A stretch of DNA of 64,000 nt from NCBI GenBank assembly GCA_026545225.1, contig CM048850.1, positions 1,116,001-1,180,000 of the forward strand, read 5' to 3'. The DNA is from Cornus controversa. Lineage: Eukaryota; Streptophyta; Magnoliopsida; Cornales; Cornaceae. The first letter of the stretch is position 1. Each line of letters opens with the position of its first letter. Shown piece after piece: positions 1-11,190 of this stretch. The translations under genes and the position numbers were made by a program. The notes beneath the pieces are model-generated. The model ran no database searches and was not told the origin of the DNA. It saw nothing but the letters and a program-made list of their open reading frames with translations.

Positions 1-106
1 AAGAAACCTTGCACGATCATAAACCGTGCGGTGTTTTGTGCCAGATTCTACCGTCTTGACTTGCAGAAGAAATGAGCATCGCAACAACGATTTCAAACTA
101 GCTTCG

Positions 107-1451
107 TTTGAGTTGTTTTGATTCGAAAAGTCCCATTCCTTGAGAAATCTTGCCACAATCAGTTTCGTATGTTGCTTTTTGCGAAACTCCACCGGTTTGA
201 TGTCCAAAAGAAATGACAAGCACGTTGATCAGATCTTCATCCTACTTTTTTTGAGTAGTTATGAATCAAAGTGAGCAACTCCGTGTAGAAATCGTGTATG
301 ATAACAACCTTGTGCTGCTTTGTGCCAACTTTGATTGTTTGGACGTTTAAAAGGAGCAATGAGCAAGCTATCAATGATTTAAAGTAGTTTTGTTTGAGTT
401 ATTTTGATTCGAGAAGCCCCATTCCTAGAGAAATCGTGCCACAATCAGAATTGTCCGTTGCTGGTTGCCAAATTAGACTGCAAGACGTCCCAAAGAAACG
501 ACGAGCATGTCGAACCGATCTTCATCATGTTTTGTTTGAGTTGCTCTGAATCGAAAAGAACAATTCCTTGCAGAAATCAAGCATGACAACAACAGTTTTA
601 AACTAGCTTTGTTTGAGATGCTTTGATTTAGAAAGTCCCATTCCTAGAGAAATTGTGCCATAATTAAAATCGTACGTTGCTTTTTCCCGAATTCGACCGT
701 CTGGATGTCAAAAGCAAACAATGATCGTGCCAATCCGATCTTCATCCTATTTTGTTTAAGTCATTCTGATTCAGAAAGAGCAATTCTTTACAGAATTGGT
801 GCGTGATCACAACCGTATGGTGCTTTGTGCCAAAATCGACCATATGTACATCTGAAAGAAATGGGCATTGCAACAACAATTTTGAACTAGCTTCATTTGA
901 GTTGTTTTGATTTTAAAAGTCCCATTCCAAGAGAAATCGTGATATACTCAGAATCAAGCATCGCTTTGCGCCAAATTCGACCGTTCAGACGTCGAAAAGA
1001 AACAACGAGCATGTCGATCCCAACTTGATCCTGTTCTGTTTGAGTCATTTTAGTCAATACCAGCAATTCGTAGCAGAAATTGTGCATGATCACAACTGTA
1101 GGATGCTTTGTGACGAATTCGACCGTCTAGAAATCCTAAAGAAAGGAGCAAGTCAATAACGATTTTAAACTTGCTTTGTCTGAGTTGCTTCGACTCGAAA
1201 AGTCCCATTCCAGGAGAAATTATGTCGTGCGTTGCTTTTTCCCGAATTCGACCGTCTGGAAGTTCGAAACAAACAATGTGCACGTCAATCCGGTCTCCAT
1301 CCATTTTTGTTTGATTTGTTCTTATTCGAAAAGACCCATTCCAAGAAGAAACCTTGCACGATCATAAACCGTGCGGTGTTTTGTGCCAGATTCTACCGTC
1401 TTGACTTGCAGAAGAAATGATCATCGCAACAACGATTTCAAACTAGCTTCG
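107..1451. repeat. Reference HOR unit: ten ~142-bp monomers
   Basis: One complete unit divides at the TTTGAG-like word opening each monomer: M1 107-249, M2 250-392, M3 393-534, M4 535-611, M5 612-754, M6 755-895, M7 896-1038, M8 1039-1178, M9 1179-1309, M10 1310-1451. Odd monomers are type A: they carry CCCATTCC near the start and mostly end in (GAT)CTTCATCCT. Even monomers are type B: they carry AGCAATTC-like words (M10 is an exception, with CCCATTCC) and end in CAACGATTTTAAACTAG. Most monomers share a central core like ATTCGACCGTCTGGACGTC. M4 has lost about 65 bp from its middle, and M9 about 11 bp near its first third. The strict A/B order suggests that a dimer of about 284 bp was the older repeat, and that a pentamer of dimers was then fixed as the unit. 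The sequence AGATCT appears once per unit, at the end of M1. Confidence 0.93.
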
Positions 1452-4400
1452 TTTGAGTTGTTTTGATTCGAAAAGTCCCATTCCTTGAGAAATCTTGCCA
1501 CAATCAGTTTCGTATGTTGCTTTTTGTGAAACTCCACCGGTTTGATGTCCAAAAGAAATGACAAGCACGTTGATCAGATCTTCATCCTACTTTTTTTGAG
1601 TAGTTATGAATCAAAGTGAGCAACTCCGTGTAGAAATCGTGTATGATAACAACCTTGTGCTGCTTTGTGCCAACTTTGATTGTCTGGACGTTTAAAAGGA
1701 GCAATGAGCAAGCTATCAACGATTTAAAGTAGTTTTGTTTGAGTTATTTTGATTCGAGAAGCCCCATTCCTAGAGAAATCGTGCCACAATCAGAATTGTC
1801 CGTTGCTGGTTGCCAAATTAGACTGTCAAGACGTCCCAAAGAAACGACGAGCATGTCGATCCGATCTTCATCATGTTTTGTTTGAGTTGTTCTGAATCGA
1901 AAAGAACAATTCCTTGCAGAAATCAAGCATGACAACAACAGTTTTAAACTAGCTTTGTTTGAGATGCTTTGATTTAGAAAGTCCCATTCCTAGAGAAATT
2001 GTGCCATAATTAAAATTGTACGTTGCTTTTTCCCGAATTCGACCGTCTGGATGTTAAAAGCAAACAATGATCGTGCCAATCCGATCTTCATCCTATTTTG
2101 TTTAAGTCATTCTGATTCAGAAAGAGCAATTCTTTACAGAATTGGTGCGTGATCACAACCGTATGGTGCTTTGTGCCAAAATCGACCATATGTACATCTG
2201 AAAGAAATGGGCATTGCAACAACAATTTTTAACTAGCTTCATTTGAGTTGTTTTGATTTTAAAAGTCCCATTCCAAGAGAAATCGTGATATACTCAGAAT
2301 CAAGCATCGCTTTGCGCCAAATTCGACCGTTTAGAAGTCGAAAAGAAACAACGAGCATGTCGATCCCAACTTGATCCTGTTCTGTTTGGGTCATTTTATT
2401 CAATACCAGCAATTCGTAGCAGAAATTGTGCATGATCACAACTGTAGGATGCTTTGTGACGAATTCGACCGTCTAGAAATCCTAAAGAAAGGAGCAAGTC
2501 AATAACGATTTTAAACTTGCTTTGTCTGAGTTGCTTCGACTCGAAAAGTCCCATTCCAGGAGAAATTATGTCATGCGTTGCTTTTTCCCGAATTCGACCG
2601 TCTGGAAGTTCGAAACAAACAATGTGCACGTCAATCCGGTCTCCATCCATTTTTGTTTGATTTGTTCTTATTCGAAAAGACCCATTCCAAGAAGAAACCT
2701 TGCACGATCATAAACCGTGCGGTGTTTTGTGCCAGATTCTACCGTCTTGACTTGCAGAAGAAATGAGCATCGCAACAACGATTTCAAACTAGCTTCGTTT
2801 GAGTTGTTTTGATTCGAAAAGTCCCATTCCTTGAGAAATCTTGCCACAATCAGTTTCGTATGTTGCTTTTTGTGAAACTCCACCGGTTTGATGTCCAAAA
2901 GAAATGACAAGCACGTTGATCAGATCTTCATCCTACTTTTTTTGAGTAGTTATGAATCAAAGTGAGCAACTCCGTGTAGAAATCGTGTATGATAACAACC
3001 TTGTGCTGCTTTGTGCCAACTTTGATTGTCTGGACGTTTAAAAGGAGCAATGAGCAAGCTATCAACGATTTAAAGTAGTTTTGTTTGAGTTATTTTGATT
3101 CGAGAAGCCCCATTCCTAGAGAAATCGTGCCACAATCAGAATTGTCCGTTGCTGGTTGCCAAATTAGACTGCAAGACGTCCCAAAGAAATGACGAGCATG
3201 TCGATCCGATCTTCATCATGTTTTGTTTGAGTTGTTCTGAATCGAAAAGAACAATTCCTTGCAGAAATCAAGCATGACAACAACAGTTTTAAACTAGCTT
3301 TGTTTGAGATGCTTTGATTTAGAAAGTCCCATTCCTAGAGAAATTGTGCCATAATTAAAATCGTACGTTGCTTTTTCCCGAATTCGACCGTCTGGATGTC
3401 AAAAGCAAACAATGATCGTGCCAATCCGATCTTCATCCTATTTTGTTTAAGTCATTCTGATTCAGAAAGAGCAATTCTTACAGAATTGGTGCGTGATCAC
3501 AACCGTATGGTGCTTTGTGCCAAAATCGACCATATGTACATCTGAAAGAAATGGGCATTGCAACAACAATTTTGAACTAGCTTCATTTGAGTTGTTTTGA
3601 TTTTAAAAGTCCCATTCCAAGAGAAATCGTGATATACTCAGAATCAAGCATCGCTTTGCGCCAAATTCGACCGTTTAGAAGTCGAAAAGAAACAACGAGC
3701 ATGTCGATCCCAACTTGATCCTGTTCTGTTTGAGTCATTTTATTCAATACCAGCAATTCGTAGTAGAAATTGTGCATGATCACAACTGTAGGATGCTTTG
3801 TGACGAATTCGACCGTCTAAAAATCCTAAAGAAAGGAGCAAGTCAATAACGATTTTAAACTTGCTTTGTCTGAGTTGCTTCGACTCGAAAAGTCCCATTC
3901 CAGGAGAAATTATGTCGTGCGTTGCTTTTTCCCGAATTCGACCGTCTGGAAGTTCGAAACAAACAATGTGCACGTCAATCCGGTCTCCATCCATTTTTGT
4001 TTGATTTGTTCTTATTCGAAAAGACCCATTCCAAGAAGAAACCTTGCACGATCATAAACCGTGCGGTGTTTTGTGCCAGATTCTACCGTCTTGACTTGCA
4101 GAAGAAATGAGCATCGCAACAACGATTTTAAACTAGCTTCGTTTGAGTTGTTTTGATTCGAAAAGTCCCATTCCTTGAGAAATCTTGCCACAATCAGTTT
4201 CGTATGTTTCTTTTTGCGAAACTCCACCGGTTTGATGTCCAAAAGAAATGACAAGCACGTTGATCAGATCTTCATCCTACTTTTTTTGAGTAGTTATGAA
4301 TCAAAGTGAGCAACTCCGTGTAGAAATCGTGTATGATAACAACCTTGTGCTGCTTTGTGCCAACTTTGATTGTCTGGACGTTTAAAAGGAACAATGAGCA

Positions 4401-5381
4401 AGCTATCAACGATTTAAAGTAGTTTTGTTTGAGTTATTTTGATTCGAGAAGCCCCATTCCTAGAGAAATCGTGCCACAATCAGAATTGTCCGTTGCTGGT
4501 TGCCAAATTAGACTGTCAAGACGTCCCAAAGAAACGACGAGCATGTCGATCCGATCTTCATCATGTTTTGTTTGAGTTGTTCTGAATCGAAAAGAACAAT
4601 TCCTTGCAGAAATCAAGCATGACAACAACAGTTTTAAACTAGCTTTGTTTGAGATGCTTTGATTTAGAAAGTCCCATTCCTAGAGAAATTGTGCCATAAT
4701 TGAAATCGTACGTTGCTTTTTCCCGAATTCGACCGTCTGGATGTCAAAAGCAAACAATGATCGTGCCAATCCGATCTTCATCCTATTTTGTTTAAGTCAT
4801 TCTGATTCAGAAAGAGCAATTCTTTACAGAATTGGTGCGTGATCACAACCGTATGGTGCTTTGTGCCAAAATCGACCATATGTACATCTGAAAGAAATGG
4901 GCATTGCAACAACAATTTTGAACTAGCTTCATTTGAGTTGTTTTGATTTTAAAAGTCCCATTCCAAGAGAAATCGTGATATACTCAGAATCAAGCATCGC
5001 TTTGCGCCAAATTCGACCGTTTAGAAGTCGAAAAGAAACAACGAGCATGTCGATCCCAACTTGATCCTGTTCTGTTTGAGTCATTTTATTCAATACCAGC
5101 AATTCGTAGCAGAAATTGTGCATGATCACAACTGTAGGATGCTTTGTGACGAATTCGACCGTCTAGAAATCCTAAAGAAAGGAGCAAGTCAATAACGATT
5201 TTAAACTTGCTTTGTCTGAGTTGCTTCGACTCGAAAAGTCCCATTCCAGGAGAAATTATGTCGTGCGTTGCTTTTTCCCGAATTCGACCGTCTGGAAGTT
5301 CGAAAGAAACAATGTCCACGTCAATCCGGTCTCCATCCATTTTTGTTTGATTTGTTCTTATTCGAAAAGACCCATTCCAAG

Positions 5382-6749
5382 AAGAAACCTTGCACGATCA
5401 TAAACCGTGCGGTGTTTTGTGCCAGATTCTACCGTCTTGACTTGCAGAAGAAATGAGCATCGCAACAACGATTTCAAACTAGCTTCGTTTGAGTTGTTTT
5501 GATTCGAAAAGTCCCATTCCTTGAGAAATCTTGCCACAATCAGTTTCGTATGTTGCTTTTTGCGAAACTCCACCGGTTTGATGTCCAAAAGAAATGACAA
5601 GCACGTTGATCAGATCTTCATCCTACTTTTTTTGAGTAGTTATGAATCAAAGTGAGCAACTCCGTGTAGAAATCGTGTATGATAACAACCTTGTGCTGCT
5701 TTGTGCCAACTTTGATTGTTTGGACGTTTAAAAGGAGCAATGAGCAAGCTATCAATGATTTAAAGTAGTTTTGTTTGAGTTATTTTGATTCGAGAAGCCC
5801 CATTCCTAGAGAAATCGTGCCACAATCAGAATTGTCCGTTGCTGGTTGCCAAATTAGACTGCAAGACGTCCCAAAGAAACGACGAGCATGTCGAACCGAT
5901 CTTCATCATGTTTTGTTTGAGTTGCTCTGAATCGAAAAGAACAATTCCTTGCAGAAATCAAGCATGACAACAACAGTTTTAAACTAGCTTTGTTTGAGAT
6001 GCTTTGATTTAGAAAGTCCCATTCCTAGAGAAATTGTGCCATAATTAAAATCGTACGTTGCTTTTTCCCGAATTCGACCGTCTGGATGTCAAAAGCAAAC
6101 AATGATCGTGCCAATCCGATCTTCATCCTATTTTGTTTAAGTCATTCTGATTCAGAAAGAGCAATTCTTTACAGAATTGGTGCGTGATCACAACCGTATG
6201 GTGCTTTGTGCCAAAATCGACCATATGTACATCTGAAAGAAATGGGCATTGCAACAACAATTTTGAACTAGCTTCATTTGAGTTGTTTTGATTTTAAAAG
6301 TCCCATTCCAAGAGAAATCGTGATATACTCAGAATCAAGCATCGCTTTGCGCCAAATTCGACCGTTCAGACGTCGAAAAGAAACAACGAGCATGTCGATC
6401 CCAACTTGATCCTGTTCTGTTTGAGTCATTTTAGTCAATACCAGCAATTCGTAGCAGAAATTGTGCATGATCACAACTGTAGGATGCTTTGTGACGAATT
6501 CGACCGTCTAGAAATCCTAAAGAAAGGAGCAAGTCAATAACGATTTTAAACTTGCTTTGTCTGAGTTGCTTCGACTCGAAAAGTCCCATTCCAGGAGAAA
6601 TTATGTCGTGCGTTGCTTTTTCCCGAATTCGACCGTCTGGAAGTTCGAAACAAACAATGTGCACGTCAATCCGGTCTCCATCCATTTTTGTTTGATTTGT
6701 TCTTATTCGAAAAGACCCATTCCAAGAAGAAACCTTGCACGATCATAAA
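5382..6749. repeat. Exact second copy of window bases 1-1368
   Basis: Compared line by line, these 1368 bases equal bases 1-1368 with no difference found. The offset is 5381 bp, exactly four HOR units. The shared bases include private variants absent from the three units between, such as GTCGAACCGATC, AGTTGCTCTGA, TATCAATGATT and CCGTTCAGACGTC. The first mismatch is at 1369/6750 (C/T). The true left edge lies outside the window, so the copied block may be longer. Confidence 0.9.
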
Positions 6750-7905
6750 TCGTGCGGTGTTTTGTGCCAGATTCTACCGTCTTGACTTGCAGAAGAAATG
6801 AGCATCGCAACAACGATTTTAAACTAGCTTCGTTTGAGTTGTTTTGATTCGAAAAGTCCCATTCCTTGAGAAATCTTGCCACAATCAGTTTCGTATGTTG
6901 CTTTTTGCGAAACTCCACCGGTTTGATGTCCAAAAGAAATGACAAGCACGTTGATCAGATCTTCATCCTACTTTTTTTGAGTAGTTATGAATCAAAGTGA
7001 GCAACTCCGTGTAGAAATCGTGTATGATAACAACCTTGTGCTGCTTTGTGCCAACTTTGATTGTCTGGACGTTTAAAAGGAACAATGAGCAAGCTATCAA
7101 CGATTTAAAGTAGTTTTATTTGAGTTATTTTGATTCGAGAAGCCCCATTCCTAGAGAAATCGTGCCACAATCAGAATTTTCCGTTGCTGGTTGCCAAATT
7201 AGACTGTCAAGACGTCCCAAAGAAACGACGAGCATGTCGATCCGATCTTCATCATGTTTTGTTTGAGTTGTTCTGAATCGAAAAGAACAATTCCTTGCAG
7301 AAATCAAGCATGACAACAACAGTTTTAAACTAGCTTTGTTTGAGATGCTTTGATTTAGAAAGTCCCATTCCTAGAGAAATTGTGCCATAATTAAAATCGT
7401 ACGTTGCTTTTTCCCGAATTCGACCGTCTGGATGTCAAAAGCAAACAATGATCGTGCCAATCCGATCTTCATCCTATTTTGTTTAAGTCATTCTGATTCA
7501 GAAAGAGCAATTCTTTACAGAATTGGTGCGTGATCACAACCGTATGGTGCTTTGTGCCAAAATCGACCATATGTACATCTGAAAGAAATGGGCATTGCAA
7601 CAACAATTTTGAACTAGCTTCATTTGAGTTGTTCTAATTTTTAAAGTCCCATTCCAAGAGAAATCGTGCTATACTCAAAATCAAGCATTGCTTTGTGCCA
7701 AATTAGACCGTTTAGATGTCAAAAAGAAACAACGAGCATGTCGATCCCAACTTGATCCTGTTCTATTTGAGTAATTTTATTCAATACCAGAAATTCGTAG
7801 CAGAAATTGTGCATGATCACAACTGTAGGATGCTTTGTGACGAATTCAACCGTCTAGAAATCCTAAAGAAAGGAGCAAGTCAATAACGATTTTAAACTTG
7901 CTTTG

Positions 7906-8027
7906 TCTGAGTTGCTTCGACTCGAAAAGTCCCATTCCAGGAGAAATTATGTCGTGCGTTGCTTTGTCTAAGTTGCTTCGACTCGAAAAGTCCCATTCCA
8001 GGAGAAATTATGTCGTGCGTTGCTTTT
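7906..8027. repeat. 61-bp tandem duplication inside monomer M9
   Basis: The start of M9 is present twice in tandem, at 7906-7966 and 7967-8027. The second copy differs by TCTAAGTTG in place of TCTGAGTTG. This makes the local unit 1407 bp long, the only unit in the window clearly longer than 1347 bp. No neighbouring unit has it, so it arose late and has not spread. Confidence 0.93.
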
Positions 8028-10350
8028 TCCCGAATTCGACCGTCTGGAAGTTCGAAACAAACAATGTGCACGTCAATCCGGTCTCCATCTATTTTTGTTT
8101 GATTTGTTCTTATTCGAAAAGACCCATTCCAAGAAGAAACCTTGCACGATCATAAACCATGCGGTGTTTTGTGCCAGATTCTACCGTCTTGACTTGCAGA
8201 AGAAATGAGCATCGCAACAACGATTTCAAACTAGCTTCGTTTGAGTTGTTTTGATTCGAAAAGTCCCATTCCTTGAGAAATCTTGCCACAATCAGTTTCG
8301 TATGTTGCTTTTTGCGAAACTCCACCGGTTTGATGTCCAAAAGAAATGACAAGCACGTTGATCAGATCTTCATCCTACTTTTTTTGAGTAGTTATGAATC
8401 AAAGTGAGCAACTCCGTGTTGAAATCGTGTATGATAACAACCTTGTGCTGCTTTGTGCCAACTTTGATTGTCTGGACGTTTAAAAGGAACAATGAGCAAG
8501 CTATCAACGATTTAAAGTAGTTTTGTTTGGGTTATTTTGATTCGAGAAGCCCCATTCCCAGAGAAATCGTGCCACAATCAGAATTGTCCGTTGCTGGTTG
8601 CCAAATTAGACTGTCAAGACGTCCCAAAGAAACGACGAGCATGTCGATCCGATCTTCATCATGTTTTGTTTGAGTTGTTCTGAATCGAAAACAACAATTC
8701 CTTGCAGAAATCAAGAATGACAACAACAGTTTTAAACTAGCTTTGTCTGAGATGCTTTGATTTAGAAAGTCCCATTCCTAGAGAAATTGTGCCATAGTTA
8801 AAATCGTACGTTGCTTTTTCCCGAATTCGACCGTCTGGATGTCAAAAGCAAACAATGATCGTGCCAATCCGATCTTCATCCTATTTTGTTTAAGTCATTC
8901 TGATTCAGAAAGAGCAATTCTTTACAGAATTGGTGCGTGATCACAACCGTATGGTGCTTTGTGCCAAAATCGACCATATGTACATCTGAAAGAAATGGGC
9001 ATTGCAACAACAATTTTGAACTAGCTTCATTTGAGTTGTTTTGATTTTTAAAGTCCCATTCCAAGAGAAATCGTGATATACTCAGAATCAAGCATCGCTT
9101 TGCGCCAAATTCGACCGTTTAGACGTCGAAAAGAAACAACGAGCATGTCGATCCCAACTTGATCCTGTTCTGTTTGAGTCATTTTATTCAATACCAGCAA
9201 TTCGTAGCAGAAATTGTGCATGATCACAACTGTAGGATGCTTTGTGACAAATTCGACCGTCTAGAAATCCTAAAGAAAGGAGCAAGTCAATAACGATTTT
9301 AAACTTGCTTTGTCTGAGTTGCTTCGACTCGAAAAGTCCCATTCCAGGAGAAATTATGTCGTGCGTTGCTTTTTCCCGAATTCGACCGTCTGGAAGTTCG
9401 AAACAAACAATGTGCACGTCAATCCGGTCTCCATCCATTTTTGTTTGATTTGTTCTTATTCGAAAAGACCCATTCCAAGAAGAAACCTTGCACGATCATA
9501 AACCGTGCGGTGTTTTGTGCCAGATTCTACCGTCTTGACTTGCAGAAGAAATGAGCATCGCAACAACGATTTTAAACTAGCTCCGTTTGAGTTGTTTTGA
9601 TTCGAAAAGTCCCATTCCTTGAGAAATCTTGCCACAATCAGTTTCGTATGTTGCTTTTTGCGAAACTCCACCGGTTTGATGTCCAAAAGAAATGACAAGC
9701 ACGTTGATCAGATCTTCATCCTACTTTTTTTGAGTAGTTATGAATCAAAGTGAGCAACTCCGTGTAGAAATCGTGTATGATAACAACCTTGTGCTGCTTT
9801 GTGCCAACTTTGATTGTCTGGACGTTTAAAAGGAACAATGAGCAAGCTATCAACGATTTAAAGTAGTTTTGTTTGAGTTATTTTGATTCGAGAAGCCCCA
9901 TTCCTAGAGAAATCGTGCCACAATCAGAATTGTCCGTTGCTGGTTGCCAAATTAGACTGTCAAGACGTCCCAAAGAAACGACGAGCATGTCGATCCGATC
10001 TTCATCATGTTTTGTTTGAGTTGTTCTGAATCGAAAAGAACAATTCCTTGCAGAAATCAAGCATGACAACAACAATTTTAAACTAGCTTTGTTTGAGATG
10101 CTTTGATTTAGAAAGTCCCATTCCTAGAGAAATTGTGCCATAATTAAAATCGTACGTTGCTTTTTCCCGAATTCGACCGTCTGGATGTCAAAAGCAAACA
10201 ATGATCGTGCCAATCCGATCTTCATCCTATTTTGTTTAAGTCATTCTGATTCAGAAAGAGCAATTCTTTACAGAATTGGTGCGTGATCACAACCATATGG
10301 TGCTTTGTGCCAAAATCGACAATATGTACATCTGAAAGAAATGGGCATTG

Positions 10351-10591
10351 ACTCTCTACAATTGTTTCATCTCTGATTATCAGACTTTGAGAGGCTAGGT
10401 CTAAGATCGGAGATCTGAACTGTTGTGACTGGTGATTGGGATTGATTTTACCTCTGTTACTCAGTTTTGTTACGTTCGGAAAGCTGAACTGTTGGGGCTG
10501 GTGACGGGAATTGATTTGGTTTGGGTGGAGACTGCTATGTGCTTTGCGTTCTTTTTGATTTCAAATTCTAAGGAGTTTCTTTTTAGTTTGA
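10351..10591 (+). other. LINE 5' leader with an imperfect 42-bp repeat
   Basis: This is non-coding sequence between the satellite junction and the first ATG of ORF1. It contains two imperfect copies of a 42-bp segment, at 10407-10448 and 10476-10517, 69 bp apart. Both share CTGAACTGTTG and end in ATTGATTT. Plant L1 elements carry an internal promoter in this region, but no promoter motif can be assigned here. The exact 5' end of the element is taken from loss of satellite homology. Confidence 0.7.
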
Positions 10592-11140
10592 TTGTTTTCT
10601 ATGACTGAAGATATGGAGAATGGGAAGGAGATAACAAAGTTCTTTTGTTCAAGTGAAGATGAAGATCCTTCTGCAGAGAACGACGTAGAGGTGGAGGATA
10701 AATTACAGATGAGGCAAAGTAGCAGAGAGGTGCTGGATATACAAAATGTTTTGAGTGTAGTACAGCAAGAGAATCGAGAACTCCGAATTGCTGGGACAAA
10801 GAAGGAAAAGGGGGAAAGCTCTTACGGAGGTTTTGACAGAGATAGAGCAAGTCGAGGAGAGGGAAGAGGTGATAATGGGAACTATGGAAGAAGAAAAGGG
10901 AATTTCAGAGGTCGTATTGGAATGAATCGGGGGCGAAACTGGCGAGAGGATAGTTATAGATACGGTTCCGGTGATAAACGAGGTGGAAGAATTGGGGGAG
11001 AGGCGAGGAAGGTTGCAGTCACGACGGCGCGTGAGATGAAGGCAAGTGGATCTAACGCGCGGGGGGCGAGTGATGAGAACGATAGTGGTCACGTGGGAGG
11101 GCATATGGATCGGGACAGGCACATGACTCGTTTCCACTGA
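10592..11140 (+). pseudogene. LINE ORF1, N-terminal part (basic, RGG-like)
   Basis: The open frame is 182 codons from an ATG at 10592. A second ATG four codons later could serve equally well. The N-terminal third is acidic (SSEDEDPSAENDVEVED). The rest is rich in Gly, Arg and Asp (GRRKGNFRGRIGMNRGR), like RGG-type RNA-binding tails. The frame stops at TGA 11138-11140. From 11086 the +2-shifted frame is open and runs without a stop into the DUF4283 reading frame that starts at 11191. I infer that both parts were once one ORF1 protein of about 600 residues, split by a one-base deletion (or two-base insertion) between about 11086 and 11140. It could instead be a separate small upstream frame; no family match is recognised for it. 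Confidence 0.55.
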
Positions 11141-11190
11141 TTGGTAGTGAAGGTAATACCGGGGCAAGTATCCAGGGTGAGTGTAACCCG

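Larger units (their letters stand above)
1..10350. repeat. Satellite array 1, 1345-bp higher-order repeat
   Basis: This is a continuous tandem array of a higher-order repeat (HOR) of about 1345 bp. The anchor TTTGAGTTGTTTTGATTCG, which begins monomer M1, recurs at 107, 1452, 2798, 4142, 5488, 6833, 8240 and 9586. All steps are 1344-1346 bp except 6833 to 8240, which is 1407 bp because of a 61-bp internal duplication. Neighbouring units differ by scattered substitutions and single-base indels. One such indel (GACTGCAAG versus GACTGTCAAG) alternates: the short form is near 478, 3169 and 5859, and the long form near 1829, 4514 and 7204. This gives a two-unit rhythm of about 2691 bp. Short open frames of 60-85 codons occur on both strands at the same place in each unit. 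They are by-products of the repeat, because 142 bp is not a multiple of three. The array stops at the LINE. The sequence does not show whether it is centromeric, pericentromeric or subtelomeric. Confidence 0.97.

Noticed and set aside
1050..1304. Recurring minus-strand frame of 84 codons, one per HOR unit
   Set aside because: It spans two satellite monomers, has no known domain, and varies with ordinary repeat substitutions. Similar frames exist on both strands; 142-bp monomers shift frame at each step, so coding is not expected.
2668..2910. Recurring minus-strand frame of 80 codons, one per HOR unit
   Set aside because: Same reason: positional by-product of the repeat. Variation between units does not look protein-constrained, and no start or promoter context is seen.
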